From Mycolicibacterium aubagnense (lineage in GTDB: Bacteria > Actinomycetota > Actinomycetes > Mycobacteriales > Mycobacteriaceae), in assembly GCF_010730955.1 (NCBI RefSeq), contig NZ_AP022577.1:930001-994000 (forward strand): DNA of 64,000 nt, in the 5' to 3' direction. Of this stretch, positions 42,136 through 54,075 are shown piece by piece. The notes below the pieces were generated by a model that was not told the origin of the DNA, made no database searches, and was given only the letters and a program-made list of their open reading frames with translations. Both the position numbers and the translations under genes were made by a program. Within the stretch, counting starts at the first letter, position 1. Each line of letters starts with the position of its first letter.

Positions 42136-42270
42136 GTGCTCTTGCGACCGGTACTCATCGCGGGTCTGTGGTTGTGCGCGGCGCTCGCCGCCGTCGCGGC
42201 AGTGCTCGTCGATCTGCGATGGGCGGTGCCTGCGGCGCTGATCGTGGCCCCGGCAGTTATCGGCACCTGA
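42136..42270 (+). pseudogene. N-terminal membrane leader of the FMN glutamate-synthase-like protein, cut off by an in-frame TGA
   Basis: GTG 42136 opens 44 codons encoding a hydrophobic segment (VLIAGLWLCAALAAVAAVLV, then VPAALIVAPAVIGT), two membrane helices as found at the N-terminus of this family. The frame is identical to that of the catalytic part but meets TGA at 42268-42270. Directly after it come DLM and then MQKRHSILRAYPVLGH, which in relatives continues without interruption, with an aromatic residue (Tyr/Trp) before the Asp. A TGG-to-TGA change would explain it. Whether the downstream part is made by re-initiation at ATG 42277 cannot be told. Confidence 0.7.
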
Positions 42271-42276
42271 GATCTG

Positions 42277-43716
42277 ATGCAGAAGCGGCATTCGATCCTG
42301 CGGGCGTACCCGGTGCTGGGCCACATCCGGTTTCTGATGGAACTCGTCCGCCCAGAGGTGCGGCAGTACTTCATCGAGTCCGACACCGACGCCACACCCT
42401 TTGACCGTGAGACGCGCGATCTGGTCTACGAGCGGGCCAAAGGCACCAAGGGCAACGAGCCGTTCGGCACTCCCCGTGATGTCAACGCGGTCGGATACGA
42501 GTTTCTCCGGCATTCGCTGCGCGCCCGTGCCGCCGACGAACTCACCCCGCGGGTGCGGCTCGGCGGGCCAGACTGTTCCCAGCCGTACGACATCGCCCTA
42601 CTGAACGTGTCAGCAATGAGTTTCGGTGCGTTGTCGGCGAATGCCATCGAGGCACTCAACCGTGGCGCGGCACTCGGCGGATTCGCCCACGACACCGGCG
42701 AAGGCGGCATCAGCCCCTACCACCTGCATGGCGGCGACCTGATCTGGGAAATCGGCTCAGGGTATTTCGGCTGTCGGGACGCCGAAGGTCGTTTCGATGC
42801 AGAGGCGTTCGCCGAGAAGTCCGCGCTGCCGACGGTCAAGGCCATTTCGGTCAAGCTGTCGCAGGGCGCCAAGCCCGGCCTGGGCGGCGTACTGCCCGGC
42901 GCGAAAGTCAGCCCGGAGATCGCGGCCAGCCGTGGAGTCCCGGCGGGACGCACCGTGGTGTCTCCGCCGTCGCACAGCGCGTTTCACACGCCGACCGAGT
43001 TGATGGAGTTCATCGCCGAGCTGCGCCGGCTGTCCGGCGGCAAGCCGGTCGGATTCAAACTGTGCGTGGGCGCCAGAACCGAGTTCTTGTCCATCTGCAA
43101 GGCGATGCTGGCGACCGGCATCACACCCGATTTCATCATCGTGGACGGCTCCGAAGGCGGTACTGGCGCGGCGCCACAGGAGTTCGAGGACCACGTCGGC
43201 ATGCCACTCACCGAAGGCCTGATGCTGGTGCACAACGCGCTGGTCGGAACCGGGCTGCGCGAACGGATCCGCGTGGGCGCCTCGGGCAAGGTCGCCAGCG
43301 GCGTGGACATCGTCAGCCGGATCTGCCAGGGCGCCGATTTCACTTTGGCGGCCCGGGCGATGATGTTCGCCGTCGGCTGCATCCAGGCCCGCGCGTGCCA
43401 CACCAACCGCTGCCCGACGGGAGTGGCCACCCAAGATCCCGGACGGGCCCACGCGCTCGACGTTCCGGACAAGGCCGACCGGACCTACAACTTCCAGCGC
43501 GCAACGGTGGCCAGCGCGGCACAGATCGTCGCGTCGATGGGATTGGACGGCTTTCATCAGCTGGCACCGACGATGCTGAACCGGCGTGTGGACGGTCAGC
43601 ACACCTACAGCTACGCCGAGATCTACCGCTGGCTCGCACCGGGTGAACTGCTGACTCATCCACCCGAATCCTGGCGCGCCGACTGGGCCGTGTCCCGACC
43701 CGACGATTTCGTCTGA
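42277..43716 (+). CDS. FMN-binding glutamate-synthase-family protein, catalytic part
   Basis: 479 residues from ATG 42277. The domain matches the FMN/Fe-S barrel of glutamate synthase large subunits: SAMSFGALSANAIEALNRGA, DTGEGGISPYHLHGGDLIWEIGSGYFGCR, FIIVDGSEGGTGAAP, and the cluster region CIQARACHTNRCPTGVATQD with three Cys. No glutamine amidotransferase domain is present, so these are stand-alone FMN oxidoreductases of unsettled function. There is no Shine-Dalgarno; the natural start is probably GTG 42136, separated by an in-frame TGA. Its last 61 bp overlap the convergent rhomboid-like gene. Confidence 0.88.
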   Translation: MQKRHSILRAYPVLGHIRFLMELVRPEVRQYFIESDTDATPFDRETRDLVYERAKGTKGNEPFGTPRDVNAVGYEFLRHSLRARAADELTPRVRLGGPDCSQPYDIALLNVSAMSFGALSANAIEALNRGAALGGFAHDTGEGGISPYHLHGGDLIWEIGSGYFGCRDAEGRFDAEAFAEKSALPTVKAISVKLSQGAKPGLGGVLPGAKVSPEIAASRGVPAGRTVVSPPSHSAFHTPTELMEFIAELRRLSGGKPVGFKLCVGARTEFLSICKAMLATGITPDFIIVDGSEGGTGAAPQEFEDHVGMPLTEGLMLVHNALVGTGLRERIRVGASGKVASGVDIVSRICQGADFTLAARAMMFAVGCIQARACHTNRCPTGVATQDPGRAHALDVPDKADRTYNFQRATVASAAQIVASMGLDGFHQLAPTMLNRRVDGQHTYSYAEIYRWLAPGELLTHPPESWRADWAVSRPDDFV

Positions 43717-44480
43717 ACACGTCGGGACACCACGGCGGTGACGGTGGCACACAGCGAACTTGCCGGTAGTCCGATCAGCGCCAGCTCCGGCGTGTGGACC
43801 AACACGGCGTAACCGAAGCACACGCCCACGCCGAACACGACGGCTTCGCCACGCGTCCAGTGCGCTGGTGGTTCCAGCCGGGTCGACATCAACAAACCGA
43901 CTGCGAACGCGATCGCGTGACCAGCCTCGGTGAAGTCGCTGCTGACCACCAGTACCGCGACGGCGCCGGCCAGCCACCAGCCGAGCCACACCGGCTTCAG
44001 TCGCGCGGGCACCACTGCGGTCAGCGCTCCGACCACCGTCAACACCCCATAGCTGACCCCGACATCGGCCACTCGGCTGATGGACCGCGGCAACCATCCG
44101 AGCTCGACCGCGACCACCAACCCCGCGGCGACGACGAGCGTGGTGACGACATGGCCGACGAAGAACATCACCACCAGCCGGCGGCTTCGCCAGCGCAGTT
44201 CAACTGCCGCGAGCAGGCAGATCAGGCCGGGCAGCCAGAAGTAGAACAAGTCGTCATCGGCGATGAATGCACTGCTGAGCAAGGTGCCGAAGCGGCCGTG
44301 GGCCAGGTTGTGCAGATTGGTACTGGCGTACTCGATCACCCGGTCATGGACGCCAGGCCCCAGCGCCGCCATGACGGCCGTGACGGCGACCAGCAAGACG
44401 GCGTAGGCGACGGTGACCGGGACGCGGTGCAGGTGGCGCCACACCGTGCCGACCCTAGGCCTCAGCGAGCTCCCCGTCAT
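43656..44480 (-). CDS. rhomboid-like integral membrane protein (Rv1648-type)
   Basis: 274 residues, about six to seven membrane helices. NLHNLAHGRFGTLLSSAF (~55-72) matches the helix-2 region of rhomboids, and a possible Ser-His dyad is present: Ser143 in DVGVSYGVL and His188 in EAGHAIAFAVG. The Ser motif is GxSYG rather than GxSG, so proteolysis is uncertain. The start is either ATG 44480, overlapping the cyclase by 26 bp, or GTG 44444, which lies 7 nt after TAGGGT (44457-44452); the second would be leaderless. Rv1648 has the same neighbours. Confidence 0.75.
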   Translation of the reverse strand: MTGSSLRPRVGTVWRHLHRVPVTVAYAVLLVAVTAVMAALGPGVHDRVIEYASTNLHNLAHGRFGTLLSSAFIADDDLFYFWLPGLICLLAAVELRWRSRRLVVMFFVGHVVTTLVVAAGLVVAVELGWLPRSISRVADVGVSYGVLTVVGALTAVVPARLKPVWLGWWLAGAVAVLVVSSDFTEAGHAIAFAVGLLMSTRLEPPAHWTRGEAVVFGVGVCFGYAVLVHTPELALIGLPASSLCATVTAVVSRRVQTKSSGRDTAQSARQDSGG

Positions 44481-45357
44481 CGGGCTCGGTGCCCGCGTCC
44501 TTGCGCGGCCTGATCCAGTACATGGCCAAATCCTCGGGCACGCCCGACGCCTTCGCGGCGAACAGTTGCTTGCGCACCTTCTTGGGCGTGACGCCGAGGG
44601 CGTCGAGGTACTGCTGGTCGATCCGGTCGAGCGTGGCCTGCGAAATGATCAGCCCGCCCTTGGTGGCCCGCTCCATGACGCGGGCCGCGATGTTGACGTC
44701 GACGCCGAGCAGGTCCGACCCGATGCGCTGCGGGTGCCCGGTGTGAATGCCGGCCCGCATCTTTGGGTGATATCCGTCGATCTCGACGTCTTTGAGCGCA
44801 TCGAGTGCGCGGATGACCGACCGCAGCGCGGTGACCGGGTTGCTGAACACGGCCATGCACCCGTCGCCCATGCGTTTCACGATGTGGCCACCGGACTCCA
44901 GCAGCGGCGGCTCGAAGACCTGGGCCACACGACGAAGCAGCCGCAGCGTGGTCTCGTCACCGACACTCAGCGACCATTTCGAGAAGCCCACCAGATCGGT
45001 GAACACGACGGTCACTTCGGGGTTTGCCGGCCGCCCCGAGACCCTTTCGGTGAGCGCCTGCCACACCTGCAGCCCCGCCAGGCTGACCTCGTGCGACGCG
45101 CCGCCGCGAGGCAGCAGCCGATCTGCGGCACGCGCCGCCGCGCTGGGCCCGCCCACCCCGGCCACCGACAGCGGGTCACCGAATTCGGGGTCCCCCGGTA
45201 GCGCACGGCGAGCCCGTCGGATGAATCCGACGACAGCCGGACTGTGATTGGTGTTCTGCAACCACCCCAACGGTCCACTTGATCCTGGCGCAGCGTGCGA
45301 CGCTGGGCCGATCTCTCCGACACCGTCGGATCGTTCTTCGAACGATTCGACTTCCAC
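44455..45357 (-). CDS. class III adenylyl cyclase
   Basis: 300 residues, soluble. The N-terminal ~105 residues (with ARRALPGDPEFGDPLS) form a regulatory segment; the cyclase homology domain follows. All catalytic positions are found: metal-binding Asp121 (VFTDLVGFS) and Asp165 (RMGDGCMAVF), adenine-specifying Lys161 and Asp215, transition-state Asn222 and Arg226 (VNIAARVME). It should therefore make cAMP as a homodimer. Orthologue of Rv1647, described as pH-sensitive. GTG 45357 lies exactly 6 nt after TAGGGT (45369-45364), predicting a leaderless mRNA. Confidence 0.93.
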   Translation of the reverse strand: MEVESFEERSDGVGEIGPASHAAPGSSGPLGWLQNTNHSPAVVGFIRRARRALPGDPEFGDPLSVAGVGGPSAAARAADRLLPRGGASHEVSLAGLQVWQALTERVSGRPANPEVTVVFTDLVGFSKWSLSVGDETTLRLLRRVAQVFEPPLLESGGHIVKRMGDGCMAVFSNPVTALRSVIRALDALKDVEIDGYHPKMRAGIHTGHPQRIGSDLLGVDVNIAARVMERATKGGLIISQATLDRIDQQYLDALGVTPKKVRKQLFAAKASGVPEDLAMYWIRPRKDAGTEPDDGELAEA

Positions 45358-45523
45358 GACGCCACCCTAGGTGGCGGTCCGCGGCACCGGCAACGATCGC
45401 GACCGGAGCGTCGGCGTTGACGCACCTCATGCCTAGAGCGCTTTCGGAAAAGCGGCTGGTCACCGAGTTGTGGCGGGCCGATAGCCGCTCCGTAACGGTC
45501 CCGGCGACACCCGCCGCAAATCG

Positions 45524-45555
45524 TGGACAACACACGTTGTCACGATTATCGTGAC
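45524..45555 (+). promoter_or_regulatory. promoter with 17-bp palindromic operator for the oxygenase/acyl-CoA dehydrogenase pair
   Basis: TGGACA (45524-45529), 17-bp spacer, TATCGT (45547-45552); start near 45559. GTCACGATTATCGTGAC (45539-45555) is a perfect 8-bp inverted repeat around one central base and covers the -10. The size and symmetry suit a TetR-type repressor; no regulator gene is adjacent. Confidence 0.7.
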
Positions 45556-45594
45556 GACACAGAACCCTCGGTATCAACGCTGAGCGAGGACACG

Positions 45595-46632
45595 ATGACC
45601 TCACGAACGACACCCGCTGCCAAGCCGGCCGAGCCACTGGGCCCGGATTCCCTGACCTGGAAGTACTTCGGTGACTTGCGCACCGGCATCCTCGGCGTAT
45701 GGATCGGCGCGATCCAGAACATGTACCCGGAGCTGGGCGCCGGCGTGGAGGACCACTCGATCCTGTTGCGCGAACCGTTGCAACGGGTGGCGCGCTCGGT
45801 ATACCCGATCATGGGCGTGGTCTACGACGGCGACCGAGCCGCCGATACCGGGGCGCAGATTCGGGGCTACCACGAGACCATCAAGGGCGTCGATCACGAC
45901 GGTCGCAGGTACCACGCGCTGAATCCCGAAACGTTCTACTGGGCACATGCGACGTTCTTCATGCTGATCCTCAAGACCGCCGAATACTTCTGCGGCGGGC
46001 TGACCGAAGCCGAGAAGCGTCAGCTGTTCGACGAGCACGTGCAGTGGTACCGGATGTACGGCATGAGCATGCGTCCGGTCCCGGAGACCTGGGAAGATTT
46101 CCAAACCTATTGGGAGCAAAAGTGTTCCGAAGAACTGGAGATCAACCGGGCGACGCTCGACATCTTCACCATCAGAATTCCCAAGCCGTGGTTCGTGCTG
46201 ATGCCAACCCCGGTGTGGGATCAGATGTTCAAACCGCTGGTGGCCGGGCAGCGCTGGGTCGCGGCCGGCGTCTTCGACCCCGCGGTCCGGGAGCGCGCCG
46301 GCATGCGCTGGACACCCGGAGACGAGGTCGTGCTGCGGCTACTGGGCAAGGCCGTCGAACTCGCCTTCCTCGCCGTGCCAGATGAAATCCGTTTGCACCC
46401 AAGGGCTTTGGCCGCCTATCGCCGCGCCGCCGGGCAGCTGCCGCCCGACTCCCCACTCGTCGAGGCGCCCGGATTCATGGCCCCGCCCAAAGACCGCTGG
46501 GGCCTGCCGATGCATTATGTGCCACGTCACAAATCGTTGATGGAGCGTGCTGGGTCACTGGTACACACCACGTTCTCGTTGGCCGGTCTGCGTCCCGCGC
46601 GCAACCGTTCTGTCCCCGGAAAGGCTGCCTGA
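45595..46632 (+). CDS. MpaB-family (DUF2236) oxygenase-like protein
   Basis: 345 residues, homologous to Rv1645c. The family blocks EDHSILLREPLQRVARS (~48-64), YHALNPETFYWAHATFF (~101-117) and VQWYRMYGMSMRPVPETWEDF (~144-164) are intact; the conserved His and Asp/Glu residues there are thought to hold a heme or metal in MpaB/Lcp relatives. No signal peptide. GAGGA precedes ATG 45595. It is cotranscribed with the acyl-CoA dehydrogenase 4 bp downstream, which suggests lipid or aliphatic-chain oxidation. Reaction unknown. Confidence 0.85.
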   Translation: MTSRTTPAAKPAEPLGPDSLTWKYFGDLRTGILGVWIGAIQNMYPELGAGVEDHSILLREPLQRVARSVYPIMGVVYDGDRAADTGAQIRGYHETIKGVDHDGRRYHALNPETFYWAHATFFMLILKTAEYFCGGLTEAEKRQLFDEHVQWYRMYGMSMRPVPETWEDFQTYWEQKCSEELEINRATLDIFTIRIPKPWFVLMPTPVWDQMFKPLVAGQRWVAAGVFDPAVRERAGMRWTPGDEVVLRLLGKAVELAFLAVPDEIRLHPRALAAYRRAAGQLPPDSPLVEAPGFMAPPKDRWGLPMHYVPRHKSLMERAGSLVHTTFSLAGLRPARNRSVPGKAA

Positions 46633-46636
46633 ATAC

Positions 46637-47887
46637 ATGCTTGATTGGTCCGACGTCGATATCGCCGTGCGCGACGCCGTTCGCGAGTTCGTGGACAAGG
46701 AAATCCGGCCGCACCTCGATGAGCTCGAGGGCGGCGACATGGAACCGTATCCAATCATCCGAAAGCTGTTCGCCACCTTCGGAATCGACGTGATAGCTCG
46801 GGAGTCGCTGGAGCGGCGGCTGTCCCGCCTGCGCTCCGGTGAAGCGTCGGACGGCAAGCAGCGCGCGTCGGGCGGGATGTTCGGTGGCGGGCCCGACCAG
46901 GCCGGCATGGGCATGGTGCTGATCAGCGAATTATGCCGCGTCAGTTCGGGTCTCGTCACCGGCGTGGGCGTCAGCCTGGGCCTGACGGTGCCGACCATCC
47001 AGAGCCGCGGCACCCTGGCCCAGCAGGAGCGTTGGCTGCCCGGCCTGGTCACCTACGAGAAGGTCGGCGCCTGGGCCATCACCGAACCCGACTCCGGCTC
47101 GGACGCCTTCGGCGGCATGAAGTCCTACGTGGTGCGCGATGGCTCAGGAAACGGGGACTACATCCTCAACGGCCAGAAGACGTTCATCACCAACGGACCC
47201 GACGCCGACGTCGTCGTCGTCTACGCCAAGCTGGACGAGGGCGACGGGGCCGACAAGCGCGACCGCAAGGTGCTGACCTTCGTACTGGACCGCGGTATGG
47301 AGGGCTTCGTCCAGTCGAAGCCGTTCCGCAAGATGGGAATTCACTCGTCGCGCACCGGCGAGCTGTTCTTCAACAACGTCCGGCTGGGCCGCGACCGGCT
47401 GCTCGGCGAGACCGAGGACAATAAGGCCGGCGACGGCCGGGACAGCGCCCGCTCGAGCTTCTCGGCCGAGCGCATCGGCGTGGTGTCGATGTCGCTGGGC
47501 ATCATCGAGGAATGCCTTCGGCTGTCCGTCGACTATGCCAAGACCCGGACGCTGTGGGGCAAGGAGATCGGGCAGTTCCAGCTGATCCAACTCAAGCTGG
47601 CCAGCATGGAGGTCGCGCGAATGAACGTGCGCAACATGTTGTTCCGCGTGATCGAGTCCGGCCAAGCCGGCCGCCAGATTCCGCTCGCCGAGGCCTCGGC
47701 GATGAAGTGGTACTGCTCGCAGGCCGCCACCGACGTCGCAATGGACGCCATCCAGTTGTTCGGCGGCAACGGCTACATGACCGAGTACCGGGTCGAGCAG
47801 TTGGCGCGTGACGCCAAGTCGCTGATGATCTACGCCGGTAGCAACGAAGTGCAGATCACCCACGTCGCCAAGGGGCTGTTGGCGTAG
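46637..47887 (+). CDS. acyl-CoA dehydrogenase
   Basis: 416 residues, FAD-dependent. N-terminal helical domain (~1-130), beta domain with WAITEPDSGSDAF (~141-153) and IHSSRTGELFFNNVRL, and C-terminal helical domain with the flavin-binding DVAMDAIQLFGGNGYMTEYRVEQ cut at ~365-385, and the catalytic-base region RDAKSLMIYAGSNEVQ, where Gly precedes Ser. A 15-residue insert rich in Gly (ASGGMFGGGPDQAGMG) near 75 is unusual. ATG 46637 lies 4 bp after the oxygenase stop. The substrate chain cannot be assigned. Confidence 0.9.
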   Translation: MLDWSDVDIAVRDAVREFVDKEIRPHLDELEGGDMEPYPIIRKLFATFGIDVIARESLERRLSRLRSGEASDGKQRASGGMFGGGPDQAGMGMVLISELCRVSSGLVTGVGVSLGLTVPTIQSRGTLAQQERWLPGLVTYEKVGAWAITEPDSGSDAFGGMKSYVVRDGSGNGDYILNGQKTFITNGPDADVVVVYAKLDEGDGADKRDRKVLTFVLDRGMEGFVQSKPFRKMGIHSSRTGELFFNNVRLGRDRLLGETEDNKAGDGRDSARSSFSAERIGVVSMSLGIIEECLRLSVDYAKTRTLWGKEIGQFQLIQLKLASMEVARMNVRNMLFRVIESGQAGRQIPLAEASAMKWYCSQAATDVAMDAIQLFGGNGYMTEYRVEQLARDAKSLMIYAGSNEVQITHVAKGLLA

Positions 47888-47888
47888 G

Positions 47889-48659
47889 TCAGGACTGGGC
47901 GCGGGAGCTTTCGTACAGGCAGATCGACGCTGCGGCAGCCACATTGAGGCTCTCGGCACTCCCCCGCATCGGAATGCGGACGCGGCGGGTCGCGACGGCA
48001 GCAACCTCGGGGGGCAGGCCGTGCGCTTCGGGGCCGAACAGCCATGCGGTGGGCGCCGTCAGATCGGCGGAGCGGATGTCCACGGATGCATCGAGTGCGG
48101 TGGCCAGCACTTCGATGCCGCTGTCGCGCATGGCCGAAACCACCGCGGCCGCATCCGGATCCACCACGACCGGCAGGGAGAAGATGCTGCCCGCCGAGGA
48201 GCGCAGGCACTTGCCGTTGTAGGGGTCCACGCTGTGGCCGGCGAAGACGACGGCGTCGGCGCCCATGGCGTCGGCGATGCGGATCAGAGTGCCGGCGTTG
48301 CCCGGTTCGGACATGCCGACCGCCACTGCCACCAACCGCGGCTGCGAAGCCAGCACGGACTCCAGGGTCGCCGCGGGCAGCGTGCACACCGCAACGAGCC
48401 CCACCGGAGTGACGGTCTCCGACAACGCCTTTGCGGCCTTCTCGGTGACCACCGAAACCGGGGCACCGTCCAGCAGCGCGCCGAACCGGTCCAGCGCGGC
48501 TTCGGTCGCAAAGACCTCAGAAACGACACCACGCCGCAGCGCTGCCTCGACGAGGTTGGGACCTTCGGCGAGGAAGCGTGCGGCGTGACGACGCCCCGCG
48601 GGGCGCTGCAGCTTCAGCGCCGCAGCTACCCGGTTGGAGCGTTCAGTGAGGGGTGTCAG
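47889..48659 (-). CDS. tsnR: SpoU/TrmH-family 23S or tRNA 2'-O-methyltransferase (TsnR-like)
   Basis: 256 residues. An N-terminal substrate-binding domain ([21 protein letters not shown]) is followed by the SPOUT knot: motif 1 [20 protein letters not shown], motif 2 [10 protein letters not shown], motif 3 [21 protein letters not shown]. Corresponds to Rv1644. No ATG, GTG or TTG exists at the N-terminus expected from homology. A CTG (48659-48657) overlaps the rplT stop as CTGA, taking the place of the usual ATGA/GTGA junction, and is taken as the start. It is the last gene of the infC-rpmI-rplT-tsnR run and is convergent with the acyl-CoA dehydrogenase gene. Confidence 0.88.
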   Translation of the reverse strand: MTPLTERSNRVAAALKLQRPAGRRHAARFLAEGPNLVEAALRRGVVSEVFATEAALDRFGALLDGAPVSVVTEKAAKALSETVTPVGLVAVCTLPAATLESVLASQPRLVAVAVGMSEPGNAGTLIRIADAMGADAVVFAGHSVDPYNGKCLRSSAGSIFSLPVVVDPDAAAVVSAMRDSGIEVLATALDASVDIRSADLTAPTAWLFGPEAHGLPPEVAAVATRRVRIPMRGSAESLNVAAAASICLYESSRAQS

Positions 48660-49045
48660 GCGGCTTCGCCGGACGGAGCGTTGACATCGGCGGGCAGAGC
48701 GGCCTTGGCCACCTCGACCAGCGCGGTGAACGCGGCGGGATCGCTGATCGCGATCTCCGACAGGTTCTTGCGGTCGACCTCGACGCCGGCCAGCTTCAGA
48801 CCCTGGATCAGGCGGTTGTAGGTGACGCCGTTCTCGCGGGCCGCAGCGTTGATACGCGTGATCCACAGCTTGCGGAAGTCACCCTTGCGGGCGCGACGGT
48901 CGCGGTAGGCGTAGGTCAACGAATGGAGCTGCTGCTCCTTGGCCTTGCGGTAAAGCCGCGAGCGCTGGCCGCGGTAACCCTTCGAGGCCTTCAGTACTGT
49001 GCGCCGCTTCTTCTGAGCGTTCAGTGCGCGCTTCACGCGTGCCAT
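48656..49045 (-). CDS. rplT: 50S ribosomal protein L20
   Basis: 129 residues. Starts [18 protein letters not shown], with the conserved [19 protein letters not shown] and [20 protein letters not shown]. Basic N-terminus inserts into 23S rRNA during early 50S assembly. L20 often regulates its own infC operon through the leader RNA. GAACATC-type spacing places ATG 49045 38 bp after rpmI. The C-terminus has a short Ala/Pro-rich extension. Confidence 0.97.
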   Translation of the reverse strand: MARVKRALNAQKKRRTVLKASKGYRGQRSRLYRKAKEQQLHSLTYAYRDRRARKGDFRKLWITRINAAARENGVTYNRLIQGLKLAGVEVDRKNLSEIAISDPAAFTALVEVAKAALPADVNAPSGEAA

Positions 49046-49083
49046 GAGATGTTCCTATCGTTCGTTCGGGTAGCGGGGCTGTA

Positions 49084-49278
49084 CTAGCCGGCCAGCATCT
49101 TGGCGACACGCGCGGTGTCGTTGGCAGCAACCACGGCGCGACCGTCGAGACGACGGGTGCGCTTGGTGGCCTTGTGCTCCATCAAGTGGCGACGGTTGGC
49201 CTTCTGGCGCACGATCTTGCCGGTTCCGGTCTTACGGAACCGCTTCGATGCGCCACTGTGGGTCTTGGCCTTGGGCAT
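49084..49278 (-). CDS. rpmI: 50S ribosomal protein L35
   Basis: 64 residues: [20 protein letters not shown], then [21 protein letters not shown]. This matches bacterial L35 throughout. Second gene of the infC-rpmI-rplT operon, 70 bp after infC. Confidence 0.97.
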   Translation of the reverse strand: MPKAKTHSGASKRFRKTGTGKIVRQKANRRHLMEHKATKRTRRLDGRAVVAANDTARVAKMLAG

Positions 49279-49348
49279 GTGTCCTCAGTTTCTTTCCAAG
49301 CGGTCACCCGCGGCGGCTGCAGGCCGCTGCGGGTGATCGCGACTGCTG

Positions 49349-49948
<600 letters not shown>

Positions 49949-50017
49949 GGGGCCTCCCGGGTTGTTCCAGTACTTGTTCAGTAGAGGTCACACCCGGCCC
50001 GGCCATCCGTTCGCATG

Positions 50018-50045
50018 AACAGAAAAGCCCTGCATATAGCAGGGC
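50018..50045 (-). terminator. intrinsic terminator/attenuator inside the infC leader
   Basis: On the minus strand GCCCTGC-TATAT-GCAGGGC (50045-50027) is followed at once by TTTTCTGTT. It stands ~80 nt upstream of the infC start and downstream of the presumed promoter near 50200, so it must be bypassed for infC-rpmI-rplT to be transcribed. Confidence 0.8.
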
Positions 50046-50205
50046 CCAAAGCCGACCGATCACGGCTGACGCCGCCTGCGCACAGCGCAGATCAGGCACG
50101 ATCAAGTGCCTGTGACCGGACCGCCAAGCCGCGAAGCCGACGGTGGGAGGTGGGACTCCACTTGCTGTCCTGACGTAAGCCAGGACGGTCGCGCATGACA
50201 CTCTA
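50046..50205 (-). promoter_or_regulatory. structured infC-rpmI-rplT leader with candidate promoter and uORF
   Basis: A TAGAGT -10 candidate (50205-50200) starts a ~245-nt leader. Hairpins in transcript order: GTCCTG/CAGGAC (50186-50167), CAGGCAC/GTGCCTG (50112-50093, loop TTGATC) and CTGCGC/GCGCAG (50090-50076), then the terminator. A possible 19-codon uORF starts GTG 50161 (AGGA 6 nt upstream) and its TGA (50104-50102) falls in the loop of the second hairpin. GCAGG (50079-50075) could pair with the terminator's CCTGC as an antiterminator. Confidence 0.6.
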
Positions 50206-50211
50206 GCAGTC

Positions 50212-50595
50212 ATGACCGACCCGAACCTAACCAGTGACGCCACCACCAACTCAGTGACTGCAGCTGATGAAGCCCAGGTACGGGAGCTGGCCGAGATCCC
50301 CGCGGTCGAGGTGATCACCCGCGCCGCCGTCATGCTGATGAGCGCCGCCGCCGAGAAGCTCGGGCTGGCCGACGCAGATCCCGACGAGAGCCCACACCGC
50401 GACCTCGACGAGGCCCGTCGCCTCATCACCGCGCTGGCCGGTCTGGTTCAGGCCTCGGCCGAGTATCTGGGACTGCACGCCGGCCCGGTCCGGGACGCGC
50501 TCAAGAGCCTGCAGCTGGCCTTCCGAGAGGCGAGCGTCGCGCCGGACGAGCCCGGCCAGGGTCCGGGCGAGAAGTACACCGGCCCGGTCTGGTAG
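50212..50595 (+). CDS. DUF1844 domain protein
   Basis: 127 residues. The core [22 protein letters not shown] (~33-54) and [19 protein letters not shown] match DUF1844, small helical cytoplasmic proteins of unknown function common in actinobacteria. The N-terminus is Thr/Asp-rich, the C-terminus ends GEKYTGPVW. There is no Shine-Dalgarno, and the ATG is only a few bases from the divergent infC promoter. lysX follows 50 bp downstream with its own -10 box. Confidence 0.85.
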   Translation: MTDPNLTSDATTNSVTAADEAQVRELAEIPAVEVITRAAVMLMSAAAEKLGLADADPDESPHRDLDEARRLITALAGLVQASAEYLGLHAGPVRDALKSLQLAFREASVAPDEPGQGPGEKYTGPVW

Positions 50596-50645
50596 CCCGG
50601 GGTCCTGCAGACACTTTCAGGTTTCACCGCATATTGTCCGAACTT

Positions 50646-53978
<3,333 letters not shown>

Positions 53979-54003
53979 CACACAGACACCTCCCAGCTTT
54001 CCG

Positions 54004-54024
54004 CGTCACCCTGGCACGGTGACG
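54004..54024. terminator. hairpin between convergent lysX and the accessory operon
   Basis: CGTCACC (54004-54010) and GGTGACG (54018-54024) are perfect 7-bp arms with a 7-nt loop, midway in the 97-bp gap between two convergent gene ends. No U-tract; a bidirectional role is plausible. Confidence 0.45.
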
Positions 54025-54075
54025 ATCGGGGCAGCGTCGTCGCGGTCCCTGTTGACGCCGCACGCCGGTGACGCT

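Noticed and set aside
42268..42270. Selenocysteine at the in-frame TGA of the FMN protein
   Set aside because: The family has no known selenocysteine or catalytic Cys at this position; a TGG-to-TGA change in a membrane-leader junction is simpler.
50194..50205. Leaderless 34-codon leader peptide starting ATG 50196 in the infC leader
   Set aside because: The ATG is only 3 nt after TAGAGT, so transcription would start beyond it; the GTG 50161 frame with a Shine-Dalgarno is the better candidate.
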